DNA of 64,000 nucleotides from JAUYQR01 sp963822435 (GTDB taxonomy: Bacteria > Pseudomonadota > Alphaproteobacteria > Rhodobacterales > Rhodobacteraceae). The notes under the pieces are model-generated. The model made no database searches. It worked only from the letters and a program-made list of their open reading frames with translations, and was not told the origin of the DNA. Both the position numbers and the translations under genes were made by a program. The stretch lies in contig CAWGHN010000002.1 of assembly GCA_963822435.1 (NCBI GenBank), positions 1-64,000 of the forward strand, in the 5' to 3' direction. Below, one piece after another: positions 1 to 8,758 of the stretch. How positions within the stretch are numbered: the first letter of the stretch is position 1; each line of letters begins with the position of its first letter.

Positions 1-96
1 GGGGAAATGACTCACAGGAGTCAAGGACTTGGGTGATACAGGGCAGGTTCGGTCAGGCGTTCGCCCCAGGGTTGTGTTGCGAGCCGTCAGGCGTGG

Positions 97-127
97 AAAA
101 AAAGCCCCCGTGCCGGGGCACGAGGGC
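97..127 (-). terminator. Rho-independent terminator, minus strand
   Basis: A GC-rich stem (GCCCCCGTGCC pairing with GGCACGAGGGC, one mismatch) lies at 104-127. On the minus strand it is followed by a run of seven T, read here as A at 97-103. It would end the minus-strand transcript of trpS and the membrane protein that stops at 288. I see no supportable gene in the other bases of 1-287. Confidence 0.7.
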
Positions 128-287
128 ATGTCAGGCAAACCACCTTGCAGCCGTGGGGAAGCGGCGTGGCGAGGCTGTGCGGCGGGGACAGGAGTGCCGC
201 GTTGCCCGATGAAGGAAGGCTAGCGGGCGTTTGATTCAGAAGCATGACGCGGGCGCGTGACGCCGGGCGCAGGCGCGGGACGATCCG

Positions 288-1349
288 TTATCGGCGACGG
301 TGGGCCGAACGCCGAAGCTGACGGAACATCAGCGTCTGGATCACATGCGCCGCTGCCGCGCCGAGGCCCGCAAGCAAACCGACGATGCCGGCGGTCAGTT
401 CAATCGCCGTATCCGAAAGGCGCACGGTGGCACGGAAGAGCCGCGATTTGCCCAACACCTCGACCCGCGAAACGGTGCGGGGGCCAAGCGCTTCGGAGAC
501 GCGGGCGACGGCGCGGGCGTCGGCGGCGTCGTCGATCAACGGCAGAAGATGCAGGGTCTGCGCGGGGCCGACCGCGTCTTGCGTCCGGCCAAGATCGGCA
601 AAGGTCGAGGTGATCGGGGCCAGCGCATCGGTGCGCAGCAGCGCGGGCAGGTCCGACACGCTGCGCACGGCGGGGATGTCGGCCCAACGGACACCATCGG
701 TCAGGCTGGCCGTCATGCGGGTGGTGAGGCGCGGGGTCAGAAGCCGCATCCCCTTGGCAAGCCGCACGAGGGCGGTTCCGGCCTTTACGGTGCCCGAGGT
801 GCCGCCGGAGGCAGCGATCAGCACGGTGGCCGACAGGCCGACGACCGAGAGACCAAGGTCGAGGCGGTCGATCTCGGTTCCCGAGGCGTAGTCGACGCCG
901 GCCTTGGTGATGCCGCGCAGGTCTTCGACGGGGGTGAGCAGGATCGGGGCCTTGCACAGAAGCGCGGTTGACAGCGAGCAGGTGCCGATATCCCACGCGC
1001 ACGAAAGGCACGCGCCGGTCTGCGCGACGATGCCGGAATCTTCGTCCCACGCGGTCTGGTAGGTGGCGGGCAGGGGAAGCCCGCGTTCGGCGTAAAGATC
1101 GGCCAGAGCTTGCAGGGCAATCCAGTTGCGCGGCTGTTCGGCAAGGCGGCGCGAAAGCAGGTCGTCCAGCCGGTCGGGCGTAGCCTCGGCGGCGATCATC
1201 TGGTCGGTCAGCGCGACGATTTCATCGGCGGTGCGGTCGACGATGGGGGTGAGGGTGGGGTCTTGCAGGATGGCTTCGACGGACCGGTAACCAAGGCCCG
1301 CCGAACCGAGCAGGAGGAACAGGAGGATGAGGCGGTATGCCCCGCTCAT
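288..1349 (-). CDS. conserved hypothetical membrane protein
   Basis: A 353-residue protein I do not recognise by family. It starts with a short tail and a hydrophobic segment at about residues 5-23. The first third is helical and hydrophilic (about 30-95). A cysteine-rich hydrophobic stretch with four cysteines lies at about 110-135. Further hydrophobic segments lie near 165-185 and 318-340, and the tail is Arg-rich. The ATG overlaps the trpS stop by 4 bp (ATGA), so it is probably translationally coupled to trpS and ends the glnD/murJ/trpS-side transcript before the terminator at 97-127. A cell-envelope role is likely from topology alone; no catalytic motif is visible. The reading frame is well supported by its length and the coupling. 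Confidence 0.75.
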   Translation of the reverse strand: MSGAYRLILLFLLLGSAGLGYRSVEAILQDPTLTPIVDRTADEIVALTDQMIAAEATPDRLDDLLSRRLAEQPRNWIALQALADLYAERGLPLPATYQTAWDEDSGIVAQTGACLSCAWDIGTCSLSTALLCKAPILLTPVEDLRGITKAGVDYASGTEIDRLDLGLSVVGLSATVLIAASGGTSGTVKAGTALVRLAKGMRLLTPRLTTRMTASLTDGVRWADIPAVRSVSDLPALLRTDALAPITSTFADLGRTQDAVGPAQTLHLLPLIDDAADARAVARVSEALGPRTVSRVEVLGKSRLFRATVRLSDTAIELTAGIVGLLAGLGAAAAHVIQTLMFRQLRRSAHRRR

Positions 1350-2404
1350 CTGCGCCTTGAGCGGATCATGCCCGTGATGTCGTAGACCTGTTCGAGGATC
1401 GGGTCGGCCAAGGCTGCAGCGCGGTCGGCGCCGTGGCCGAGGATGCGGTCGATCTCGCCGGGGTCTTGCATCAGGCGGTTCATTTCGGTGGTGATGGGCG
1501 ACAGCTTGGCCACCGCAAGGTCGGCCAAGGCGGGTTTGAAGGTGCCGAACTGCGCGCCGGCGAAATCGGCGACGACCTGATCGACGGTGTGGCCGGCGAG
1601 GGCGGCGTAGATGTTCACCAGATTGCGCGCCTCGGGCCGGTCCTTCAGCCCTTCGGCGGTATCCGGCAGCGGCAGGGGATCGGTCTTCGACTTGCGGATC
1701 TTGGTGGCGATGGTGTCGGCGTCATCGGTCAGGTTGATGCGGCTTTGATCGGACGGATCAGATTTCGACATCTTCTTGGTGCCGTCCCGCAGCGACATCA
1801 CGCGGGTTGCGGCACCTTCGATCAAAGGTTCGACCACCGGGAAGAAATCGACGCCGTAGTCGTTGTTGAACTTGATCGCGATGTCGCGGGTCAGTTCCAG
1901 ATGCTGCTTCTGGTCTTCGCCCACCGGCACCATCGTGGCCTTGTAGGCAAGGATATCTGCGGCCATCAGCGCGGGGTAGGCGAACAGGCCGAGGCTGGCC
2001 GCCTCGGCGTTCTTGCCGGCGGTCTTGTCCTTCCACTGGGTCATCCGGCTCATCCAGCCCATGCGGGCGATGCAGGAGAAGATCCAGCCAAGCTCGGCAT
2101 GGGCGGAAACCTGGGATTGGTTGAAAAGGATGGAGCGCGCGGGGTCGATACCGGCGGCGATGAAGGCGGCGGCACCTTCGCGGGTTTGCTGGCGCAGTTT
2201 CGCCGGGTCTTGCCAGACGGTGATCGCGTGCATGTCGACCATGCAGTAGATCGTCTCGATGCCTTCATCCTGCTTTTCGACAAAGCGTTTCAGCGCGCCG
2301 AGGTAATTGCCAAGCGTCAGGCCACCGGAAGGCTGGATGCCGGAGAAGATGCGGGGCTGGTAGGTCTTCGGCGTTTGGACCGCCGAAGCGCCGGGCATTG
2401 TCAT
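1346..2404 (-). CDS. trpS: tryptophanyl-tRNA synthetase
   Basis: This cytoplasmic class Ic synthetase charges tRNA-Trp with tryptophan using ATP. The 352-residue product has the family's N-terminal FSGIQPSG followed by the HIGH-equivalent LTLGNYLG, and the KMSKS loop appears as KKMSKSDPS near residue 211, as expected for TrpRS. I chose the ATG at 2404 because GGAG lies about 9 bases upstream; upstream in-frame starts would add a non-conserved leader. A second in-frame ATG two codons later is an alternative. The stop overlaps the next gene (membrane protein) by 4 bp. A rhomboid-like gene on the other strand separates it from murJ and glnD. Confidence 0.97.
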   Translation of the reverse strand: MTMPGASAVQTPKTYQPRIFSGIQPSGGLTLGNYLGALKRFVEKQDEGIETIYCMVDMHAITVWQDPAKLRQQTREGAAAFIAAGIDPARSILFNQSQVSAHAELGWIFSCIARMGWMSRMTQWKDKTAGKNAEAASLGLFAYPALMAADILAYKATMVPVGEDQKQHLELTRDIAIKFNNDYGVDFFPVVEPLIEGAATRVMSLRDGTKKMSKSDPSDQSRINLTDDADTIATKIRKSKTDPLPLPDTAEGLKDRPEARNLVNIYAALAGHTVDQVVADFAGAQFGTFKPALADLAVAKLSPITTEMNRLMQDPGEIDRILGHGADRAAALADPILEQVYDITGMIRSRRR

Positions 2405-2487
2405 TGGGAAGGCTCCATCTGGATAATGTCGTGCATCCCGCGTAATCGAAGGGGCCACACCCGTCAATTGCCCGCACCGGAGAGCCG

Positions 2488-3177
2488 ATGAACCAAGATC
2501 ACAACGCCCCGCCCTTTAACCCGTTGCCGGTGATCGTCTGGATCTTGGTGCTTCCGCTTGTCGCGATGGAGCTTTTGTTGAGCCTTGCCGACCGCGGCAT
2601 CGTTGGCGGCCCGATGGCGGTGGGCTGGCGGTTGCAGGCGGTGGAGCGGTTCGGGTTCTTTCCCGACCTGCTGCGCTACATGGGGGAAACGGGGGCGTGG
2701 TCTTTGGCCGGGTTGGCGCGGCTGGTCAGCTATCCTTTGGTGCATGTCAGTTTCACCCATGCGCTTTTCGCCATCGTGATCCTTTTGGCGCTGGGCAAGA
2801 TGGTGGGCGAGATCTTTCGCTGGTGGGCGGTCTTGGTCGTGGTGCTGGGTGCCGCGGCGGCGGGGGCGGTGGCCTACACCTACTTTGTGCCGGGGGTGCG
2901 GGCGCAGTTGATCGGGGCCTATCCGGCGGTTTACGGGTTGATCGGGGCCTTCACCTTTCTGCTGTGGGTGCGGCTGGCTGGGACGGGGACCAGCCGTTAC
3001 CGGGCGTTTTCGCTGATCGGGATGCTGCTGGGTGTGCAGTTGTTGTTCGGTGTGCTGTTCGGCGGGTCGTGGGAATGGGTCGCCGATCTGGCGGGATTTG
3101 CGGCCGGGTTCCTGCTGTCGTTCATCGTCAGTCCGGGCGGGTTTGGCCGGGTGGTCGCGATGATCCGTCAGCGCTGA
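2488..3177 (+). CDS. rhomboid-family membrane protein, probable pseudoprotease
   Basis: A 229-residue, six-or-more-helix rhomboid fold. Helix 1 is at about 12-34, the L1-like region carries the WR motif variant at 47-48 and 111-112, and later helices are at about 92-108, 113-133, 140-162, 173-192 and 196-214. The usual catalytic residues are replaced. The GxSG position reads G143-A-Y145-P, so Tyr stands where the nucleophilic Ser should be. The last helix reads D200-LAGFAAGF where active enzymes have His. The oxyanion-hole Asn of HxxxxHxxxN is Ala95, after H86 and H91. It is therefore likely proteolytically dead and may bind or retain membrane clients, as iRhoms and derlins do (family knowledge). 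The ATG has a GGAGAG ribosome site. The 3' end overlaps murJ tail-to-tail by 10 bp. Confidence 0.85.
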   Translation: MNQDHNAPPFNPLPVIVWILVLPLVAMELLLSLADRGIVGGPMAVGWRLQAVERFGFFPDLLRYMGETGAWSLAGLARLVSYPLVHVSFTHALFAIVILLALGKMVGEIFRWWAVLVVVLGAAAAGAVAYTYFVPGVRAQLIGAYPAVYGLIGAFTFLLWVRLAGTGTSRYRAFSLIGMLLGVQLLFGVLFGGSWEWVADLAGFAAGFLLSFIVSPGGFGRVVAMIRQR

Positions 3178-4712
3178 CGGCGGAGCGCCTTCAGGTCGGA
3201 CAGCCGCACCGCACCAAGCGCGACGGCGGCGAGGGCGTAGGTGGTGATGCCGCCGACGATCAGGAGTGCGAGGCCAAGGATGCGGTAGGCGGCAAGGTCG
3301 AGCATCGGTTGCAAGAGCCCCCAACCGAGCCAGAGCGCGCCACCCATCAGGGCCGAGGCGAGGGTGATGCGCCAGAACCGGGACATGAAGCGGGCGTCAA
3401 AGCGCGTCTCGTCGCCCAAGCGCCGCGAGCCCCACCAAAGCTGGCCGACCATCACCCAAGCCGACAGCGTGGTGGCCCATGCGGCGGCGGAAAAGCCGAT
3501 CCACGGCATCAGGCCAAAGGCCAAGCCTGCGTTCAGGACCATCGACCAGACGGCGTAGCGGAACGGGCTGCGGGTGTCTTCGCGGGCGTAAAAGAGCGGC
3601 TGGAAGGCCTTTTGCAGCACAAAGGCCGGCAAGCCGAGGCCATAGATCGCGAGCGCCAGAGCGGTGGCGGCGGTATCGTCGGCCCCGAAAGCGCCGCGCT
3701 GGTAGAGGACTTCGGTGATTGGCAGCGCGATGATCACCAACGCGACGGCGGCGGGCAGGGTGAGCAGGAGGGCGAATTCGGTGCCACGGTTGAACGCCTC
3801 GCGCCCGCCTGCCGCATCGCCGGATTGCAGGCGGCGCGAGAGTTCGGGGAGGAGGACCGTGCCGACGGCGATGGCCACCACGCCGAGCGGCAGTTGGTAA
3901 AGCCGGTCAGCGTAGACCAGCCACGAGATCGCGCCTTCGGTGCCGGAGGCGACCTGCCGCGACACCAGAAGGTTGATCTGCACCACGCCGCCGACCAGCA
4001 GGGCCGGCCCCATGTTGACCATCAGGCGGCGGAAATCGGGCGTCAGGCGCGGCAGGCGCAGGCGCGGGACAAAACCGATCCGCCGCGCGGCGTAAAGCGT
4101 CCAGCCCAGTTGCGCCACGCCGGTGATCGGGGTGGTCCAGGCAAGGGTGCGGCCCATGTCCCAGCCTTGGTTCGCGGCCAGCAGCATGGCGAGGATGAAC
4201 ACCACGTTCATCAGGACCGGCACGGCCCCGGCTTCGGCGAAATGGCCGTGCGCGTTCAGGATGCCGGAGAGGAGGGCGAAAAGCGAAATGAAGCCGATGT
4301 AGACGAAAGTGATGCGCCCGAAATCCACCGCCATGTCAAAGCGCCCGTCACCGACGAAACCAGCGGCCATCGCCCAGACAAGGATCGGCATCGCAATGGT
4401 GCCGATGATGGTGAAGACGAGAAGGAAGGCAGTCAGCCCGGAAAAGGCGTTCTGCGCAAAGTCTTCCGCACCCTCGCCCGCCTCCAGCTTTTTGGAATAG
4501 AGCGGCACGAAGGCCTGATTGAACGCGCCTTCGGCGAAAAAGCGGCGGAACATGTTTGGCAGGCTGAACGCCACGTTGAACGCATCGGCCACCGGACCCG
4601 CACCAAGATAGGCGGCCATCATCAATTCGCGCACCAGGCCCGCGCCGCGTGACACCAGCGTCCAACCGCCCAATGCCACGATGCTGCGGATCATCCCGCG
4701 CGAACTGCTCAT
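3168..4712 (-). CDS. murJ: lipid II flippase MurJ (MviN)
   Basis: This inner-membrane flippase moves the peptidoglycan precursor lipid II to the periplasmic face. The 514-residue protein shows the MviN N-terminus (TLVSRGAGLVRE, then PNMFRRFFAEGAFNQAF) and about fourteen hydrophobic segments, all in the MOP-superfamily order. The start at 4712 is set by ATGA overlap with the glnD stop; a longer in-frame extension upstream runs through glnD and is rejected. The order glnD-murJ with coupled translation is common in alphaproteobacteria. The 3' end overlaps the convergent rhomboid-like gene by 10 bp, so the two transcripts must read into each other. Confidence 0.95.
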   Translation of the reverse strand: MSSSRGMIRSIVALGGWTLVSRGAGLVRELMMAAYLGAGPVADAFNVAFSLPNMFRRFFAEGAFNQAFVPLYSKKLEAGEGAEDFAQNAFSGLTAFLLVFTIIGTIAMPILVWAMAAGFVGDGRFDMAVDFGRITFVYIGFISLFALLSGILNAHGHFAEAGAVPVLMNVVFILAMLLAANQGWDMGRTLAWTTPITGVAQLGWTLYAARRIGFVPRLRLPRLTPDFRRLMVNMGPALLVGGVVQINLLVSRQVASGTEGAISWLVYADRLYQLPLGVVAIAVGTVLLPELSRRLQSGDAAGGREAFNRGTEFALLLTLPAAVALVIIALPITEVLYQRGAFGADDTAATALALAIYGLGLPAFVLQKAFQPLFYAREDTRSPFRYAVWSMVLNAGLAFGLMPWIGFSAAAWATTLSAWVMVGQLWWGSRRLGDETRFDARFMSRFWRITLASALMGGALWLGWGLLQPMLDLAAYRILGLALLIVGGITTYALAAVALGAVRLSDLKALRRQR

Positions 4713-7552
4713 GCACTGGCCCTTTCGGCGCCTTCCGCGATGGCTTGGCGCAGCTTGCGGTCCAATGCTTCCTGCTTTGTCTTGGCGTGCAGTTTCAGCC
4801 CGAACATGTCCTTCACATAAAAGGTATCGACCACCTGCGCGCCGTAGGTCGCGATCACGGCAGAGGCGATGTAGATGTTGTTGTTGGCCAGCGTGCGCGT
4901 CAGGTCGAACAACAGGCCGGGACGGTCGCGGGTATCGACCTCGATGATGGTGTAGATGTCGGAGCCTTCGTTGTCGAAGATGATGTGGGTCGGAAACCGG
5001 AACTCGCGATCGCGCTTCTTGACCTTGTCGCGGTCTTTCAGCGCTTCGCGGGCGACGACCTCGCCCTTCAGGGTCTTGTCGATCATGCCGCGCAGGCGGG
5101 GCAGGCGGGCGACCTCGTACGGTCTGCCTTCGATGTCCTGCACCCAAAAGACCGCGGTCGCGTAGCCGTCTTTCGAGGTGTAGGTGCGCGCGTCGACCAC
5201 GTTGGCACCAACCAGCGCCAAGGCGCCCGCCAGACGGCTGAAGATGCCGGGATGGTCGGCCAGCGCAAAGCAGGCGCGGGTAGCGTCACGGTCGGGGTCG
5301 GGATGCAGGTCGATGCGGATCTCGTCGTCGCCGATGCCGCGCAGAAGGGTGGCGAAAACCTCGTGGGTGTCGGTCGAAAGACCCTGCCAGTAAGGCGCGT
5401 AGTGGCGGCCGGTTTCATGGTCGAGCGCGGCGGGTTCCCAGGCGGCAAGGCGGGCGCGCAGGGCAAGCTTGGCCTCGTCCTTGCGGTTTTCGCGGTTGAC
5501 GGTTTCAAGGCCGCCTTCCAGCGCGTCGGAGGTTTGCTTGTAAAGCTGCCGCAGCAGCATGGCCTTCCAGTTGTTCCATGTGCCGGGACCAACGCCGCGA
5601 ATGTCGCAGACGGTCAGCACGGTCAGCAGATCCAGACGCTTGCGGGTTTTCACCGCCTTGGCGAAATCGCGCACCGTGCGCGGATCGCCGATGTCACGCT
5701 TTTGCGCCATGTCCGACATCAGAAGGTGATAGCGCACCAGCCATTCGACGGTTTCGCATTCGTCGGGATCAAGGCCCAGACGCGGGCAGATGCGCCGGGC
5801 GATCTGCGCCCCGATGATGGAGTGGTCTTCGGGGCGGCCCTTGCCGATGTCATGCAGAAGAAGTGCCACGTAAAGCACCCGACGGTTGACGCCGTCCTTC
5901 AGGATGCCCGAGGCGACGGGCAGTTCTTCGACCAGCTCGCCGCGTTCGATCTGGGCGAGGCAACTGATCGTCTGGATGATGTGTTCGTCGACCGTGTAGT
6001 GGTGGTAAAGGTTGAACTGCATCATCGCGACGATGGCTTCGAATTCCGGGATGAAGGTGCCGAGGACACCAAGCTCGTTCATCCGGCGAAGCGAGCGTTC
6101 GGGGTTGCCGTGCTTGAGCAGTAGGTCAAGGAAGATGCGCCGCGCCTCGGGGTCTTCGCGCATGTCGTCGTCGATGAGATCGAGGTTGGCCGCCAAGAGC
6201 CGCATGATGTTGGGGTGGAGGAGATAGCCGGTGCGCAGCGCTTCTTCGAACACGCGCAGGATGTTCAGCTTGTCGGCAAGGAATGCCCGCTGGTCGATCA
6301 CGTCGATGCGGCCCTGCACCAGCTTGTAGCCGGGGCGGACCTTCTTGGTGCGCTTGAACATGCCGAACAGCGAGGCTTCGCGCTTGGCGTGGCGGGCTTC
6401 AAGCTCGGTCAGGAAGATGCGGGTCAATTCACCCACGCGCGTGGCAAGGCGGAAGTAGTCCTGCATGAAATGTTCAACCGCGCGGCGCCCGGCTGAATCA
6501 CGGTAACCCATCCGCGCTGCCACCTCGACCTGCAGATCGAAGGTCAGCACATCCGTGGCGCGCCCGGTGATGTAGTGCAGATGGCACCGCGCGGCCCAAA
6601 GGAAATTTTCGGCCCGGTTGAAGATTTCGTATTCGTCGCGGCTGAGCAGGCCCGCGCCGACAAGACCATCCGAGGACGGGACGCGGTGCAGGTATTTGCC
6701 GATCCAGTAGAGGGTCTGCAGATCGCGCAGGCCGCCCTTGCCCTCTTTCACGTTAGGCTCCAGCACATAGCGCTGCCCGCCTTGCCGTTTGTGCCGTTCG
6801 GCGCGTTCGGCAAGCTTTGCCTCGATGAATTCGGGGCCGGTGTTGCGGAAGAGATCTGACCAGAGCCGGTCGCCGAGTTCGACCGCGAGGGGTTCAAAGC
6901 CGCCGATGAAGCGGTGTTCGAGAAGCGCGGTGCGGATGGTGATGTCGTCGCGGCCAAGGCGCAGGCAATCTTTCACCGTGCGGCTGGAATGGCCGACCTT
7001 CAGTTTCAGATCCCACAGGATGTAAAGCATGCTTTCGATCACGCTTTCGGCCCAGGGCGTGATTTTCCAAGGCGTCAGGAACAGAAGGTCGACGTCGGAA
7101 TGCGGTGCCATTTCCGCCCGGCCGTAGCCGCCGACGCCAAGGACGGCGATCCGCTCGGCCTCGGTCGGGTTGGGGGTGGGGTGCAGCAGGCAGGCCACGT
7201 TCAGGGCCGCGCGCACCAGAACATCGGTCAGGGCCGCCTGCGCGGTGATGAGGGCGCGCGCGTCGATGGGATGCGCCTTGAACACCGCTTCCAGATGGTC
7301 GTTGGCGGAAATCTTGGCAGCGGCAAGGTGCCGGACCGCGACCGTTCGGGCAGCGCGCGGGTCCTGCGCGCCCAGTTCTGCGGTGCCCATTTCTGCGGCG
7401 ATTGCCGCACTCAGGCTGCCTGCATCGACAAGCGGCACCACGTCAAACCGTGCGGCGGAGTACGGGATTGCAGCCGGGGGTGAGGTCGGGCGGGCGTCGA
7501 GCCGCGCGCCCTCAGAACCCGGCACCGGCGAAGCTGCGGGGGCTGGGATCAA
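4709..7552 (-). CDS. glnD: bifunctional [protein-PII] uridylyltransferase/uridylyl-removing enzyme
   Basis: GlnD is the cytoplasmic nitrogen sensor that uridylylates PII when glutamine is low and removes UMP when it is high. The 947-residue product has all expected domains. A nucleotidyltransferase domain has GGYGRAEMAPHSDVDLLFL at about 141-159 (catalytic Asp153/Asp155). The GlnD linker domain follows. An HD hydrolase carries LLHDIGKGRPEDHS near residue 562. Two C-terminal ACT domains lie near 760-830 and 870-940, the second with DTRDRPGLLFDL. The N-terminal 35 residues are Pro-rich and overlap the end of the upstream lipoprotein gene by 41 bp, so a start at GTG 7438 (residue 39) or the Met at residue 55 is possible. 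The murJ start overlaps its stop. Confidence 0.95.
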   Translation of the reverse strand: MIPAPAASPVPGSEGARLDARPTSPPAAIPYSAARFDVVPLVDAGSLSAAIAAEMGTAELGAQDPRAARTVAVRHLAAAKISANDHLEAVFKAHPIDARALITAQAALTDVLVRAALNVACLLHPTPNPTEAERIAVLGVGGYGRAEMAPHSDVDLLFLTPWKITPWAESVIESMLYILWDLKLKVGHSSRTVKDCLRLGRDDITIRTALLEHRFIGGFEPLAVELGDRLWSDLFRNTGPEFIEAKLAERAERHKRQGGQRYVLEPNVKEGKGGLRDLQTLYWIGKYLHRVPSSDGLVGAGLLSRDEYEIFNRAENFLWAARCHLHYITGRATDVLTFDLQVEVAARMGYRDSAGRRAVEHFMQDYFRLATRVGELTRIFLTELEARHAKREASLFGMFKRTKKVRPGYKLVQGRIDVIDQRAFLADKLNILRVFEEALRTGYLLHPNIMRLLAANLDLIDDDMREDPEARRIFLDLLLKHGNPERSLRRMNELGVLGTFIPEFEAIVAMMQFNLYHHYTVDEHIIQTISCLAQIERGELVEELPVASGILKDGVNRRVLYVALLLHDIGKGRPEDHSIIGAQIARRICPRLGLDPDECETVEWLVRYHLLMSDMAQKRDIGDPRTVRDFAKAVKTRKRLDLLTVLTVCDIRGVGPGTWNNWKAMLLRQLYKQTSDALEGGLETVNRENRKDEAKLALRARLAAWEPAALDHETGRHYAPYWQGLSTDTHEVFATLLRGIGDDEIRIDLHPDPDRDATRACFALADHPGIFSRLAGALALVGANVVDARTYTSKDGYATAVFWVQDIEGRPYEVARLPRLRGMIDKTLKGEVVAREALKDRDKVKKRDREFRFPTHIIFDNEGSDIYTIIEVDTRDRPGLLFDLTRTLANNNIYIASAVIATYGAQVVDTFYVKDMFGLKLHAKTKQEALDRKLRQAIAEGAERASA

Positions 7553-8684
7553 TCACCACGACCTGGTTGTTGCGGATCTGGGCCACGGCCAGCCCGCGTT
7601 CGTTGGTGCCGTTCGGCAGAAAGCGGAAGATGCCCGACACGCCGACGAAGCCTGCACCTTGCGTCAGGGCACTGGCGGTAAGGGCGTCGGCCTTGCCTTG
7701 CCGCACCAGCGCGCCGATCGCGGCGATGCCGTCATAGGCCAGCCCCGCGACCGGATGCGGCGCTGCGCCATAGGCCGCCGCATAACGTGCCTGGAACTGG
7801 TTCGACAGACCGGGGTCGGGCATTGCGAACCAGCCGCCTTGCACACCCGGAAGCGCCAGCGTGGCGGCGGGAATGTCCCAGCGGGTCAGGCCGATGAACT
7901 GGGTGGCAGAGCGGTCGACGCCATTTTCCACCAGCATCTGGCTGACCAGCGGCAGCGCCCCGTCGGTGGTGGCGGTAAGAAATATGGCCGAGGCGCCGGA
8001 ACTGCGCGCCGTCTGCGCAATGCCGGTCGCAGCCTGAACGATACCGTTTTGCGAGAATTCGTACGAACTGGTGCCGACAACCGACCCGCCTGCCGCAGCC
8101 ACGCCCCGCTCGATCGCGGCGCGGCCGGCAGTGCCGGCCACGTTCTGGTCATGCACGATCAGGATGCGGCTTTTGCCATTGCGCACGGCGAAATTCGCCA
8201 GGCGACGGGCGGTGTTGTCGAAGGTCTGACCAAGCACGAAGACGTTGCCGCCCGCGATGTCTGCGTTGTTCGAAAAGGCAAGGACGTTGACCCCATCTGC
8301 GGCAACCGCGGCCCCGGCTGCGTTCGCCTCTTCGGAGTAGAATGGCCCGAGGATGATCTTGGCGCCCTCGTCAACCGCCTGCCGCGCCATCGCGCGCGCT
8401 TGCGCCGGGCTGCCGCCGGTCTTGTAGACCCGCAGGTCGACGGTTGCGCCCGAAAGGTCGGCCATCGCCAACCGGGCCGCATTTTCAAGGTTCTGGCCAA
8501 AGAGCTCGTCCGTCCCCGATCCCGAGCCGGAAGGAATGAGGAGCGCCACCTGCACCGAGCCGGTCGCAGTGCCTGGCGCGGTCGACGGACCTCCGGCAGG
8601 CACGCAGGCGCTGAGAACGACAGCGAACAGAACGAGGACGAAATGACCCAACGACTTGCGGGCCCGGGGAATTGCGGACAACAT
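7512..8684 (-). CDS. penicillin-binding protein activator (LpoA-like) lipoprotein
   Basis: A 390-residue exported lipoprotein. The N-terminal signal ends in the lipobox LSAC with Cys27 as the lipidation site, followed by a Pro/Ser/Thr linker. The rest is a type I periplasmic-binding fold related to LivJ (VALLIPSGSG, ILGPFYSEEA, FLTATTDGALPLVSQML). This matches the alphaproteobacterial 'penicillin-binding protein activator' family, thought to stimulate PBP1-type synthases from the outer membrane. It is divergent from rsmI-yraN-gshB with 74 bp between starts, a conserved arrangement. It is not an ABC transporter component by context, since no permease or ATPase is adjacent. LpoA-type activity is inferred, not shown. 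Confidence 0.85.
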   Translation of the reverse strand: MLSAIPRARKSLGHFVLVLFAVVLSACVPAGGPSTAPGTATGSVQVALLIPSGSGSGTDELFGQNLENAARLAMADLSGATVDLRVYKTGGSPAQARAMARQAVDEGAKIILGPFYSEEANAAGAAVAADGVNVLAFSNNADIAGGNVFVLGQTFDNTARRLANFAVRNGKSRILIVHDQNVAGTAGRAAIERGVAAAGGSVVGTSSYEFSQNGIVQAATGIAQTARSSGASAIFLTATTDGALPLVSQMLVENGVDRSATQFIGLTRWDIPAATLALPGVQGGWFAMPDPGLSNQFQARYAAAYGAAPHPVAGLAYDGIAAIGALVRQGKADALTASALTQGAGFVGVSGIFRFLPNGTNERGLAVAQIRNNQVVVIDPSPRSFAGAGF

Positions 8685-8758
8685 GGTGGTTCCTCACTCT
8701 GGGCGACGGTGCAACAACTGCGGGCCAAACTAATTGGTTGCGAAAGGGAAGTAAACTT

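Noticed and set aside
29..223. A small open frame on the plus strand at the window start
   Set aside because: It has no ribosome site and runs across the minus-strand terminator at 97-127; composition is that of noncoding GC-rich DNA.
4649..6124. Long open frames opposite glnD, and similar ones opposite other genes
   Set aside because: They mirror the codon pattern of real genes on the other strand, have no motifs and no ribosome sites. High GC removes stop codons.
7512..8684. The periplasmic-binding lipoprotein as a Leu/Ile/Val ABC binding protein
   Set aside because: It has a lipobox, no permease or ATPase nearby and the conserved placement beside rsmI, which fit the LpoA-like activator family better.
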